Positions 46,761 to 59,500 of a stretch of DNA of 64,000 bases are shown piece after piece. The notes under the pieces are model-generated. The model had not been told where the DNA came from. It worked only from the letters and a program-made list of their open reading frames with translations, and did no database searches. Within the stretch, counting starts at the first letter, position 1. Each line of letters opens with the position of its first letter. The translations under genes were made by a program, and so were the position numbers. Source of the stretch: Multifurca ochricompacta (lineage: Eukaryota; Basidiomycota; Agaricomycetes; Russulales; Russulaceae); the NCBI GenBank assembly GCA_022496185.1, contig WTXG01000019.1, forward strand, positions 186,001 through 250,000. The letters are read 5' to 3'.

Positions 46761-47311
46761 CCTGCGTTCTTTTTCCTGCCAGTCTCTATCTTCTGCATCG
46801 CTGTCTAACATTTGCATTGCTCTCTTGCTCTCTCCCTCTCTCTCTGACGACCTCATTTTCATTCACTTTCACTATGAGCTATGAGATAAGATACCATTCC
46901 AAATTATAATACTATTATCATCATCATCGTCATCATCATCATCATCATTATCATCAAACAATGTCAAACAACATCCTACCAAGGTACAAGTTACAAGTAA
47001 GCGGAACGAAGCGATAATCCAAAATTCAGCGTCACACTTGCGGAGAACTTTGAGTGAATGAACTCAGGCTCAACTCCGAATGTGGATCAGCAAAGTGATT
47101 CATTCGAGATTCAAGATTCCTTGAGCTTGAGCAAGGAGCCCCCCCTCTTCCCAGTTCCTTTCCTAAAGATCAAGCTGCAGGACCTCGCTTAAAGGAGATT
47201 CATTCACAAAGCTGAATGGTACATATGAACAAAAACTTGACAAATAGTACAAGAGCACCCGCATAAATCTGACGGTTATGAATTGAACAAACAAGGAATG
47301 AGCACATCCAC
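46761..47311. other. Intergenic, convergent 3' ends
   Basis: This gap lies between the ends of the centrosomin-like gene and the P450 gene. It holds an imperfect TCA trinucleotide repeat (46915-46957) and nothing coding. Confidence 0.6.
46915..46957. repeat. TCA/ATC microsatellite
   Basis: About fourteen imperfect copies of ATC, interrupted by GTC and TTA, in the 3' flank of the centrosomin-like gene. Confidence 0.9.
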
Positions 47312-49311
47312 CTAGAAGTCACGAAGACCCCGCTCTTCATTGAGAATAGCAATTGCCTCGGGAAACCTTGGCACAATCTTGCATAAGAATGGCAAGGGAA
47401 GGCTTGTCGGGAGCGGCATGAATCTTAGCATAAATTAAATTATCCAATGATAATGACGAAACTTACTGAAGCATCCCCTCGTCGAGGTAACCGTTCACGT
47501 CGACTGGGATGTCCATCCCATACTCGTCCTTGACTGGGACAAGTTTCATGGCCCACAGGACTATCGCGAACGCAATGAACATTGTGTCATTTGCCACATG
47601 TCTCCCGACGCATATTCGCTTCCCGAAGCCATAGACAACGTGGCCTTCATCCTGGGTATCCGGCGGACTTGGCGCCAGTGAACCGTCGGGATTGAGGTGA
47701 CGAGAGGGGTTAAAAAGCGTTGCATCATCTCCGTAAATAGCAGTGTCATGATTGCATGACCCGACATTCACAAGGCACATCGTCCCTTTTGGAATGAACA
47801 TGCCCTCATACCAGTCATCTTCGAGAGAACAGTGGGGTATCCCGACGGGCAAAACGGACCTCCATCGAAGGACCTCTTTGACCATAGCACGCAAGTATGG
47901 TAGGCTAGAGAGATCGGAGAAAGACGGAATCCGACCTCGACCCACAACGGTGTCCAATTCGGCCTGAGCTCGCCTTTGAGTTTCGGGGAATGCGATCATT
48001 GCGAGCATCCACCAATACATCGAGCCGGTAGTAGTCTCGGCGCCAGCACCACTTAATGTAGATAGCCGCAGTTGAGTGATCATGGCTGACGGGAAAGTTC
48101 GCTTGTGGGGATCACTCACTACATTGTGCTTGCGAGCCAAGCCAACTCTCTCTCATCGAGGCCACTGCGACTCTGATTCTTGAGGAGCGTAGCGCTTAGG
48201 CTAGGGCGATCAATGCCCTTTGCCTGCCAGCGACCAAGCAGCGTATTTAATATCGGTAATCGGACTGGACTCATTCAACTCACCAAGTTTGTGCGAACAG
48301 ATTCGACGAGACTTTCGAACATCTCAGAGTCATGGCGGAACCATTCCTCAGCCGTCCGCTTCCATTTCGCAAATCTGGAAAGTGAGATCTGTCTATCAGC
48401 AGCGGCGCATCAAGTGGCGGCATATGGGGCGTGTTGACACCTACTTGCTTGGAATATGCTTCATCCAGGGAAGAAGCTCAACCCAATGGGACCCCGGCAA
48501 GGTCGACTGGGCCACGCGCATGACGTGGTCGTTGATGCGGCGCACGCTCTCATCTTCCAAGGAATGGATAGCGGGAGTGTCATAGACCGCAGTCATGATC
48601 ATTGAGGCTGTAAACCGTCGCATGTGTTTTTCCCATTGTTCTGGGCTATCGAGAATTCCACTGGCAAGCAAGACGGCTTCCGTCATCTGTATGTTATTGA
48701 ACACTTTCGCGGCCGACTTGTGCAGCCCTTCATGTGCCGCTCTGCGCATGCGTCGCCATCTAGCAGTCTCGTTAAGGGGGGGGGCTATGCCATGTACAAC
48801 ACATCGCGAGGGGACTGCTCACAGCACCCCGTATTGGAGGAAGCTGACTTCCATCCCACCTGTTAATATTTCTGATGCCACGATGAAACGGGGTCTATCA
48901 GAATAGATCCTAGCACGTCGTCCGAGCAGATCTGCCGCAGCCTTCTGTGAATTTAATATGATGATGGGTCTTCCCAAAACATTTAAGTAGACGATGTCCC
49001 CTATTATCATCATCCACAAGCTCAGAGATGGATGCTAGAAAAGGGTCAAGCATACCATATGTTGCTTTACATTCGCGGGATGTCAGCCATCGTTTGTCGT
49101 TGAGCTGGGTGATGTTACCAAGTATCGGGAGGCCCCGGGGGCCAGGAGGAAGCTTGCGCCAAGGGCTGCGGGTGTAACGAACACAGAACAGAGCCAAAAG
49201 GATTACAAGTAGTAAAAAGGATAGTCCTTCCTGTACGGAGACCCCCAACCAGCTCGCAATAATTGCGAATCGATGGAATGCGGTTAGCATGGTGGGTTCT
49301 GTGCGGGTCAT
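47312..49311 (-). CDS. Cytochrome P450 monooxygenase, microsomal
   Basis: An ER-anchored P450. The N-terminal hydrophobic anchor (LSFLLLVILLALFCV) is followed by the Pro-rich hinge WRKLPPGPRGLPILGN. Further marks are YGVLWRRMRR (helix C, joined over an intron at about 48759-48824), the I-helix GAGAETTTGSMYW, the K-helix EVLRWRSVLP, and the haem loop YGFGKRICVGRH with the Cys ligand. The last exon, after an intron at about 47420-47462, encodes FMPLPTSLPLPFLCKIVPRF and ends at 47312. The product is about 520 residues. It resembles fungal P450s annotated as O-methylsterigmatocystin oxidoreductase-like, a label that does not define the substrate. No other secondary-metabolism genes flank it. The start may be at 49311 or 49290. 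Confidence 0.9.
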
Positions 49312-49755
49312 AAAAGAAACAAAGGCAATGCCTTATAGCTCATTTTTTTTGATGCACGAACTAAAAGCTGAATTCATAGCCCACTCGCGTTCTAACTTGA
49401 CGACCTCTGACAAGGTAAGCATCCGAGGCGGAGTTCCCACCAGGAAATTCCACGCACTGTCAATGTGCCTCGTTCCGAACACATGAGACCACCTAGAAGC
49501 GGACCCGATAGATTCCTCGCGCCACATCATCTCGGAAAGTCAAGAGGCCGGCCAAGACATAGGGAAACACCGGGGTGACGAGCACAAGCGCGGGATCAAG
49601 GGCCGATAAAAAAAGCCAGAGACCAGGTCCATTGATCCAATCGGACAAGAATAAGTAGTCTATATGATCAATGCTAACAACATCCAGCCATCCAGAGAGA
49701 GAGAGCGAGATGAAAGGTCGTGCACGACACGAGTGATCAATCAGTGAATTTTACT
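49312..49755. other. Intergenic region upstream of P450
   Basis: This is the probable promoter of the P450 gene, between its start and the 3' end of SPF1. A short GAGAGAGAGAGCGAGA tract lies near 49695-49710. No gene is seen. Confidence 0.5.
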
Positions 49756-52700
49756 TCACTGTCTCTTCCTTTCACTATCAGTTTCTTGTCCCTGTCTTAC
49801 TAATTCCTCTGCGGCTCGACGTCTCTCGCGCCTTTCCCGCCCTCGAGTGACAATAGGCTTGGGCTCAAGGTCAGCAAATAGATGCTTGCAAACTTTCTCA
49901 ATCACCCAGCACCCGATAAAGTCGATAATCATAGAAGCGGTCAGACGGAGTTTGAACTATTAGGATTCAAATCAGTCCCAAGTTTTAATGTGGTTAAAGG
50001 ATCAGGCGGACACTGACCGCATTGTCCAATTCAACGACTTGCAACCATCGGTTAAGTTCGGGGATGAAATCCGTCGCCCCTGAGAAGGCAACGGCGCTGG
50101 CTCCTACCAGCCCCCAGTACAGGGCACTGTTCTCCCGGATGCCTTCACGGAACGGCCGGCCCTGCGGGAATTTATTAGAGTCAAGCTGGAGCTCTAGCAG
50201 TCGCGACAAACTTGGAAATTGATGGCAAACGTCGAAACTTGCTGAGAGAGGCCAAGCAAAAACACGGCTGTGTTCAGCAAGTTGGCCTCAAACTTGGCTT
50301 CCAAATCTATAGGTCCACGGCTAATCAAGACGTCAGCATCATGTCGATTGCGTGGACAGTGCGGCGGACTAATAGAACCCTGACATACTCTTCTAACCCG
50401 TGCGCAAGTTCCGTGATGTAGACCATGGATCCAATGTGAAGTGCAAATTGTAACAGCACCGAAAGAAGCACGTAAAAATTGAAAATATTGCTCAGCGGCC
50501 GTTCGCGAGATAATTTCTCAACCGGCTGCGATGTCAAGGTTTAGAACACGTGTACAAAGTCAAAGAGCCGATACAAACCTTCGCCCGGGAAATGCATAAA
50601 AAGCAGACGGACATCAACATTCCGGTGACTGTGACTTGATAATCACCGAACTTAATCCCGTCCAAATATTGCACACTGAGGCTGTAGGCCGTGATCAAGC
50701 AATTCAATGCTAAGATCTTGTACATCTGAATAGTTGCGACAAGCGTGCACCGTCCCTGGCGAATGATATGGGTGACTGATCCGGAACGCTCAACATGACA
50801 GGAATTACTAAAGATGAATTATGGCTGACGCACTAGCAGAGACATTTGACAACTTTGATGTAAAGGGGGCAGCACAAGATGCATCGCCTAACTTGATTTT
50901 TGGGACATCTTCATCGCCTTCCACGTCTGCTAAAGCATTCGTGATAGTAGCGAGGTCAAACTGATGGCAAGATATCATCAGGGCACAATGCGTGATGAGG
51001 GAGATCAGTAAGCATCATACCCTTTCCATGGGATTCCTCCTCCTCGCCTCAGCTTGATCAGCCGCTGCTTTTTGCTGAGCCGCAACGGCATCCGGAACTA
51101 GATGTGCAATAGCCGGTGGCACTGGAGGTGGTGGCTGGTTGAATCGGGAGGAGATCCTGAGCTGGCTTTCGTATACTTTCTTGATGCGATCCAGACGTTC
51201 GCGCTCAGCAATCTTTTGAAGGTCCTCAGGTGTCCCATCAAGAAGAGCCACACCGATGTGCGCCTGTTTGAGTGCCCCAACATCATTTGTGCCGTCACCA
51301 GCCATAAGAGTGGTGTAGCCAAGCCCACGCAAAGACGTTATGATAGACTCCTTCTGTAACGGCGACACCCGTGCGTATACCCATGTATGTTGCACAAGCT
51401 GTTCCCAACTTGGCTGTAGCGAGAACTGCTTTAAAGCAGCTCCTGTAATGCAGATGTCGTAGTTTTCCAGTAGGGATTGATCGAGGGGTTCACTTGGGTC
51501 AACAGGAATTATCTTGGTTTCATCAACAGTGCGCCATTCGAGATCTCCTAGAGGTGAGTCTTCAATGTGGGCGGCGAGATAACAGTTCACTAACCCGCTT
51601 CGTGCGTCGGATTTTCTTTCAGATCCAATATTAACGCCTCTCGGTCGACAATCTCAACGTCTCGGGCAACGTGAAGGGCAGTTAGAGGGTTATCACCAGT
51701 AATCATAATACACTGTCAGTTCCCGGTGAGCGTCTATTCCAGCCCAATCATGGTAGTCGCAATGACAAACCCGGTGTGATGAATCGGCAAGCATCTTGAG
51801 TGCGTCAACTGCATCCGGCTTGAGCGGTGAGTGAAAAATCAGGAACCCAGCAAATTTGAGATGGCTCTCAACCTCCTCCCGATTCAGCTTCTTTATCTAA
51901 TGGGGCCGTGAGCGCTTATTCTAATAGTTGCCGTAATGCGCACCTTGTCAATCGATATGGAATCGTATTCCTTCATGCCAAGGGCAAGTACGCGGCTTCC
52001 GCGGCGGGTGTACCACTTGTATGTTTCGTCATAATCTGAAGGGATATGAGCCAGCATGCCTTTAAGCGTCTCTGGGGCTCCTTTGACTGCGACAAGACCA
52101 CGGCCACCGGGTAATGTCGAAATCGTTGACATCCTTTTGAGTGCGGATGAAAACTGGAAGCGACGGCGAATTGAAAGTATTGTGCGGTGAGGCGCAGATG
52201 GAGATGTAGGTGATACACCATCGCCATTGCTTATTTGCCATTCAAGCGCCTCGAGCGTTGTCTTCTCCATAGGGTCACCCACTACCGTACCATCGTCTAA
52301 CCGTACCAGTGCATGTGCGCCTGCTAGGCACAATGTCGTCTCGCGCGAAGTTGCCTTCACATCCAGAAGTTTTAAATGATCGGATGAGCTGACAGCTGAA
52401 TGAGAAGAAGTATCTGGGGTTGCACAATGACACGCACTCCACACCGGCAATTCCCTCGACAACAAGATTCTCCGCAGTGATCGTGCCAGTCTTGTCAAAA
52501 CAGCAGACATCAACGCGTCCTGCAGTTGGAATTCGGAACGGTTCTGTACAGAAAATTGCTGCAACGGGGTTGAGGAACCGATTCCAGATGCAACCTACAA
52601 AACCTTACCAAACTTTGACAAAGCCACCAAAGAAGCATTCACAGCTAAAGACAATTCCATTGGCAGTTCCGGTGGCACAACGCTCGTGACGATAAGCACA

Positions 52701-54271
52701 CAGTCGAGTAATAGTTTCGACTTTTTCAAGTCCCTTTCGATACCTAAGTCGAACTCGGTCAGTAACAATTAGATCCGTGTTAGAAAAAGAGAAACCTACC
52801 TTTAACCCAGACATACCAGCTCGCGGCAATTGCAAAAATGAGTAAAAATCCAATGAACAGGAACGATTCGAGGTTATTCGCGGATACGCGCTCCGTGGAG
52901 AAAATCATGGTGCGAACAAGTTGTCCTTGAGCAGTGCCGAAACCGGTGCGCAGAACAACTCCAAGGCAGCCACCATCAGGGGTGTTACCTAAACGAAAGG
53001 GGTGAAGAGGATGGGGACACATACAAAACTTCACATACCACCGTTACCGCCTTGAAGAAGTTTTGTACCACTGAATAATACGGCATTCCTGTGCTGACTG
53101 TCTGCATCTAGCTTGTCGCTGGTATCCAGCAACTCTATGGACTCTTTCAGTAGGGGCGTCGACTCGCCGGAGAGCATAGCCTCATTGACGATGCACGTCC
53201 CTTGAACTAAGAGAATGTCCGCGGGGATGTTTGTTTCCGACTGGTGACTGCGCACTGGATTGTGTCAAAAACATGTGAGAGGTGATAGCAAAGCAAAACA
53301 AGTACCGAGAGAAACAACATCCCCAGGAAGGATGTCATCGGATTGTAGAACAGACCATTTGGAATCCCGAAACACTTGAATAGGGAATGGAGCAACAGAC
53401 ATTGTGCGGAACTCGGTCAGTGTTTTGAGACGCTGTCAAACAACGAAAGATGAGGTTCTTATCAAGCAGCAAGATCGTAAGTCACCGCACCTGCCAGACA
53501 ACTGTGCACTCGAAAACGACGAGCATGAAGAGCGTGAAAAGACTATAGTACCAGTACTCATCAAGCATCCACAGTGCTACGCAGAAGACTTGGAAGACGA
53601 AGAACGGGGCTGTAGCATGGTCGGAAAACAAGGAAGTGAAAGACGGAATTGGGATATTGAACTCGTTCTTCCCATACATTGACTGCAGCGCTGGAAGACC
53701 AGAGGCTTTGAGGCCGGGGGGTTGGCGATAAGTAGCAAGAGGAGGGTGAGTGGATGATGGATACGGGAGTAGCCCGAAGGTGATAGGCTCGACGGAATGT
53801 ACTGAGTAGGTGTCTTGTTGGTAGCTGAATGAGTACGTAGCATGGTCAGAGGGAACACGTTTCAGGAGAGAAACGATCTCTCCCTGCCCGCGGTGAGGAG
53901 CAGGGAGGATGCGAATGCAATCCGCCTCGGCGAGTGAGCGCGCCTAGAGTTAGCGTTAGTGTGACGTCGAAGAGAAAACAATGGGCACGCACCTTGCGAG
54001 TTGTAACCCATGCCTTGGCCTTCGCACTCCAGCGCGTTACTAAGAAGCTCAGGGAGTGACCAGCACCGAGTAGGACGCAAGCCAGGAAGGTCCATTCCTC
54101 ACTCTTTAACCATTCATCGTACTTGATATAGTACGCATATGCCAATAGAGGATAAAATGGAAGAAAAGGAACGGCATATAAATGTCTCCAGCGGGGTATA
54201 GAGACACGAAGGTCTGCACCAGAAATCTCTGACGAAACGATGTTTACCGAAGCCGAAGCCCTAAGAGTCAT
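49756..54271 (-). CDS. SPF1: P5A-type ATPase Spf1 (ER)
   Basis: An ER P-type ATPase that, in characterised homologues, extracts misinserted transmembrane helices. The order of motifs is complete: N-terminal helices ([20 protein letters not shown]), [17 protein letters not shown] (actuator), [16 protein letters not shown] (membrane helix 4, P5 signature), [20 protein letters not shown] then [10 protein letters not shown] (phosphorylation site), [15 protein letters not shown] (nucleotide domain), [16 protein letters not shown], and [20 protein letters not shown] (hinge). C-terminal helices and a basic [14 protein letters not shown] tail end the protein. The loop after the hinge is enriched in Pro and Ala ([14 protein letters not shown]). 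Many short introns splice in frame. Start ATG at 54271. Confidence 0.94.
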
Positions 54272-54735
54272 TAAGAAAAAGTACTAGTGAAGAAAAGAGA
54301 AATAGATTTTAACTCACATATTCTCGGTCTATGGTTTTTCTATTCCTTTCTTTTCTATTCCTTTTTTTCCTTTTTATTTCTATAATTAAAAAAAGACAAA
54401 GGAAAGGAAAATAAGGATGGATGAGTTCAGTTCAGGTTCGGAGACGCGGACGGCGCGATGGTGACAGACACAGCAAGGCTTTTTCTATTTTATTTTTATT
54501 TTTTTGGGTTATGTAATAATAAAAGTATAACTAACCCACTCATCAACGCAACAACATCGACTCGACGACCCCACGACCCCGACCACGACCACGACCACAA
54601 GTACTAATGACCTATGACCTAAATACAGTTGCCCTAAGCCCATTCACTCTGCCTTGACACAGAAACTTGCCCCAAAAACGTGTAGATGTCCATTCCTATG
54701 CCAAACTTCGTTCTCTGTGTATCCTTGTCTTCCCC
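54272..54735. promoter_or_regulatory. Divergent intergenic region, SPF1 / BTB
   Basis: T-rich and A-rich runs (about 54340-54400 and 54480-54515) and a CGACCA tandem (about 54575-54600) lie between divergent starts. Confidence 0.5.
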
Positions 54736-55794
54736 ATGTCGCGTGCCTCTTCTCCCGTTTCTCAACCTGAAGGAACGCGCGATGCTGGTCCCCCGTTCCA
54801 TGACATTTTACCTGACCTTACCGTAATTCTACGCTCTTCAGATAATGTCGACTTTTTCGTCCTCAAACCAGTCCTCGCTAAGGTGTCAGCGGTATTCAAA
54901 GATTTATTTGAGTTGCCCGATATCACCACCGAGGATACCTCTTCCCTAAAAGTTGATGACCAACGCCGTGGTCTCCCTTTAATCGAGGTCACAGAAGTAT
55001 CCTGCACACTCAACATCATTCTTCGCCTTTGCTATCCGGTAGATAATCCCGATCTAAGCAACCTTAACGACATCCGCCGGTTCCTAGAGGCTCGTCGCAA
55101 GTACATGATTGAAACCTTCGACGGTACCATCAAGGATGCTCTTTCTCGAGTTGCCGAATCACAACCCTTTGCAGTGTTCGCACTGGCTAGTCGATACGCG
55201 CTTGAGGATGTCGCGAACGACGCTGCAAAGCGAATGCTATGTTTCCCACAGACAGGTTTATCAGACCAATCGGCATTGAAGGATATCACAGCAGTGCAAT
55301 ACCAGCGTTTATTGCAATACCGTCGTGAATGCATTCGTCGGGCGACTACCGAGCCACAACAAATGTGGTTCAACTCCCTGGCATCCTCGTTTCCCTCTGC
55401 CCCAACAACGTCTTCGTCCTGCCGTACGCAATTTCACTTTTTTTTTGTCTCATCTCCGCCTCGAAGTCTCTGGGTTCCGCATTGGTGGACTTCATACTTA
55501 CACAAGGCATTGCAAATGCTCAAAGACCGCCCGCGCGGTAGTACTGTTATCTCGGCCGAACTATTAGAACACTTCTACGAATCCACAGGATTTTGTCCGG
55601 ATTGTCAAGAAGAAGGGAAGGCTGCCTTGAAGAGATTCAGTGCAGCATTGGCCCAGGAGGTGGAAAAGGTCATTGCCCAGGCATGTTTTAATATTTACTT
55701 GGCGTACGCTCTCGCTGATGAATTATTGACAGGTTCCGAAGCCCTATTGCGAGGGTTGAAACCCCTCCCCCCCTTCCATCCCTTTCTTTGCTGA
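54736..55794 (+). CDS. BTB/POZ domain protein
   Basis: An N-terminal BTB domain of the kind expanded in mushrooms: PPFHDILPDLTVILRSSDNV, VDFFVLKPVLAKVSAVFKDL and the VTEVSCTLNIILRLCYPVDN block, followed by a helical region (AVFALASRYALEDVANDAAK). The C-terminal part contains a tryptophan-rich WVPHWWTSYLHKALQMLKDR and FCPDCQEEGKAALKRFSAAL. A T-rich stretch (about 55425-55467) looks intronic (GTACGC donor, GAAG acceptor) but its 43 bases do not preserve the frame. The model without that intron stays open. The 3' end after VEKVIAQ may also hide an intron. Function unknown; such proteins often act in protein-protein interaction. Confidence 0.75.
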   Translation: MSRASSPVSQPEGTRDAGPPFHDILPDLTVILRSSDNVDFFVLKPVLAKVSAVFKDLFELPDITTEDTSSLKVDDQRRGLPLIEVTEVSCTLNIILRLCYPVDNPDLSNLNDIRRFLEARRKYMIETFDGTIKDALSRVAESQPFAVFALASRYALEDVANDAAKRMLCFPQTGLSDQSALKDITAVQYQRLLQYRRECIRRATTEPQQMWFNSLASSFPSAPTTSSSCRTQFHFFFVSSPPRSLWVPHWWTSYLHKALQMLKDRPRGSTVISAELLEHFYESTGFCPDCQEEGKAALKRFSAALAQEVEKVIAQACFNIYLAYALADELLTGSEALLRGLKPLPPFHPFLC

Positions 55795-56583
55795 GGTGAT
55801 TGGATTGGGATTGCTTGCTTATGACATACACCGGAACTCCGCACCTCCCCCACACCATACGCCACATTGCGGCATTAATAACCACTCCTCTAGTACTAGC
55901 ACTGCGCACCCTACTTGTAGTAGACATTGTACCTGTGCCTATGGTAACTGATGACGATAAAGCCGCTGCTTCGGTGCTCTTCCGTAACTCTACACATCGC
56001 ATCTCGCATTTTGGCTACGTAGCCAGCCTGACCCTGACCCTCCTGGCTACCCTGACCCACCTACGAGCGCCTAGATCCAACTGTACACCCCATACATCCA
56101 CAACCCACAACTATGTGCTTTGAGCGTTCGGCTAGTCGGTACGACACGGATAAGTATTGAGGGTGCAGCCATATATTGTTTAGTGTTTGGCGAGTCGGAT
56201 GCTGTCGGGCCGGTCTCACCAGACCTTGGTACTTATCATTTTTTCTTTCAGACTAGTATGTTATGGTAGCTGGACTCCGCTCCGTACACTAAGCCCCTCA
56301 GACCACGCCGACATGAAGTAGGTCTAGACAGGCTGTATACACTGTATGCTGTATTGACGTTCGGCGGGGGAGTCGCTTTCCATCACTCGGGACAACATGT
56401 CGCAAGTACTCAAGCTCCACTTAGACGGCGCATGTAGCCACTGAACGCGCACATTTTGGGCTTTTCGAAGCACATCAGTAATTGAAAGTGGAAAGTAGCA
56501 CCGGACGTTGTGTAGTCCTTAAGAGATAATTGTCATAAAAGTCATAATAAATACGTTCATTGTATGTGACGCGACGAAGCGGC
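55795..56583. other. Intergenic, convergent 3' ends
   Basis: No gene is evident in these 789 bases. A CTGACCCT/CTACCCTGACC repeat lies at about 56028-56060. The open frame at 55800-56123 lacks a recognisable domain. Confidence 0.5.
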
Positions 56584-59500
56584 TCATGTCTTTCGTGGTG
56601 AATTGGAAGGCGAGCTGCGATCTATAAGTGAAGATGGCCTTTCCAAGCGAGCGCGTATTCTCTCGACTTGGCGCTCCAAACTGTTGCAAGACAATTCAAT
56701 AGGTGACGCACTCACTCCTACTGCAAGAGCACTCACGTTAGAGATTTCTGCCTATGCTCGGTAACCTCGCGCTCAGCGCGCCTCTTCTCCAACTGCAATT
56801 CGCTCGCCGTCGTTTGCTATTAAACGCGTCAACTTCTTGTACTGGTGACCTCACGTACGAAGTTACCTACCATATCATCCATCTGCCGTCGCATATTCTC
56901 CACCTTCTCTTCATATAATCGTACCTCATCTTCCAGCTTCGTCTTCTGGCGCTCAATCTCAGCTAGTTTAGCATGACCATCTCTATTTTTTGAAAGGGAG
57001 ATGCGCCGATGCTCTATTGTCGCCTGGTTTAGTTGGTTTGTAAGCTCCTCTACCTTAGATTCAAGGCGGCGAATGGTAGCAGTCGAGGAAGACTGTGGGT
57101 TTCTTGAGTATGACTTCGTCTCCAGATCTATAATGCGCAGATTAAGTTCTTTGATCCGCTTCTCGAGATTAGCCTGTCCAGTCCACGAATTGCGTCAGCG
57201 ATATCATTAATTATATTTGATTATGACTCACGTTGAGCTTGTCCAGTTCAGAATTCTCAACTCGCACTTTGCCGAGCTCCATTTGGCACTCCTGCGCATG
57301 AAGTTCTGCCTTTTTCATTCGCTCGTGGGCTATTTCCACCCTGTCACTTTTCTCTTCCAAAGCGCGCTCCAAATCCTGATTCTTCAATTGTAGAGTCTGA
57401 AGCTCGCGGTCTGAATTTATCCTGGTGGCGTCAACTGCATCCATCTTTATGGTCTCAAGCTCCGCTTGCAGCCCTCGCCGCGCCTTCTGCAGCAGAGCGC
57501 GGTCCGCTTCTGCATCATTGAGCACGCTCCGAAGTTCGCGTACTTGGGAATGCAGGGCGACAATCTGAGACTGCTGTTCACCTTGTGCGGCTATTGAAGA
57601 ATCGTAGGCCCTAGAAAGATCAGCGATCTTAGTTTCTAGTCGCTCGCGCTCCTTTTTCCAAGCTGCGCCATTATACACTTCGTCGTCATAGCGTAATGAG
57701 AGTTCATCATTATCTGAACGCGCTCTGCGCAATTCTTCACGGAGTTTGCTCATGGTCTCCCGTTGGCCTTGGAGTTCTGGTGAGCACGAAGTGAGCTCAA
57801 TGACAAACCGCTGGGCTGAGTACTGACCTTCGCTCAGTTGAGCGAGTTCGGCTATGCATGAGAGGACCTGTTAGAGACGGGGTCCCGGTACAAAAAAAAC
57901 AACACTGTACCTTGGTATTTCTTACGGGTCTGGTCCGCGGTGAATTCACGCTCAGCTAGGTCCTTTTGGTACTGCTTGCGCTCTTCCTCCATATCCCCTA
58001 AGATCCTCCGCCGGAGGGCTCCCATGTCTGAAAATTCGTGGCTCTCTTCATCGAGACGGGCTTCAAGCTCACGGATTCTGGCCTCAGCAGCCCTCATTTT
58101 ATCGTCTGCGGAGTCCCTTTCGGCAACGGAGGCTGTCTGCGCATTACCCGCATCCGCCATCGACTGTCGCACTAAAATACATTCAATAAAATGGGGGGCC
58201 GTCGAAAAATTATCGTAACGCACAAAGGGCTTCCGCCCGTGAAACCCTGACTTTTTCGATTTCAACAACTTCGAGTTTCGCGCGGTACGATTCTGACTTA
58301 GCCCGGAAAGCCTCCACGGCCTCGCGTAGCTCCAATTGAGCAGCAGACGAAGAAGCCAAGGCAACTTGCATTTCGCTCAAGCGTGCCTGGGCCTGGCGTC
58401 TCTGATCTACAGAAGTTACAAGTCCCATTCACCGAAGACGAATAAGAGAAGGGGGCTCACTGGCTTCTTCATTCTTCGCAGAGATTTCGATTTCGAGACG
58501 GTCCTTCGCATCCGCGAGTTCGCGTTGCAGCTGCTTCTTAATCTGATCCAGCTCTTGGATCTGGCCCCGGCTATCCTCAACCTCTGCTTGCGCACTACGC
58601 TGTTGAACAACCTGGACAAGGTCGATGAGTTTTGGATGGCACCGAATCACTACCAACTGACCAAAGCTTTCCGCGACTCTTCCAGTCGCGTGTAACTTTC
58701 ACGTTCTGCAGCAATTGTAGTCTGAAACTTGGCCCACATCGCCTGAATGCCGTCAAGCTGAGCAGCCTCAGCGTGCCGGCGAGCTTCGGATTCATCTTCT
58801 AATAGTTCTGACAGGCGGTTGTTCTCCTTCGCTAGATGTTGTTTGTATTGCTCGAAGAACTGCTTTGAGCCATCACTTCCCTCCAGCTGCGCGGTTAGGA
58901 CCCGAATAGATGCTTCAAGATGTTGTCGGACACGCTGCGACGCAGCCATCTCGAGTTCTAGGACTTGAACCTGTTTTTTAAGCGCGGCAACCTGAGCATC
59001 ACTCTTCCTGGGTGACGGGGCACTCGTTGTCTCAACCCGTGGTCGTACAGCGCCATTTGTGCCAAGAGAGGTTCGCTTCACAGGTTGAACATTCAATAAC
59101 GTCTGTACAGTTGACCCTTCGCGGTTCTGCAGTGACAACTCTTTGCTTGCTTGTTCTGCCGACTGCAACTCGCGGAGAAGAGCATCCTGAAATTGGATAT
59201 CCTGTGGGCCATCCGCCAATATCATCCGTCGAATCTCAGCATGCTGCCGATCAATGTGATCCCGTATCCGCGCTACCATGTTCGGCGTCACGTGCGCCTC
59301 CTCTAGTTGTGTTTCCAACTGGTTAATGCGCATTTGATACTGGCGTTGTATTTTTGCCAACGACTCAGTTCCATCCGCCTCGTCCGCCAGGCGCGCCAGC
59401 TCGGCTTCTAGTTCGTCCTTGAATCTTTGCATGGAAAGAAACTGCTGGGTAACCTCCGCGACCTGATCCCGTGTTGCTTGAAGGTCATCCTGCAATCGAT

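Noticed and set aside
47312..54271. P450 and SPF1 as part of a secondary-metabolite cluster
   Set aside because: Neighbours are housekeeping genes and no synthase, transporter or pathway regulator is present.
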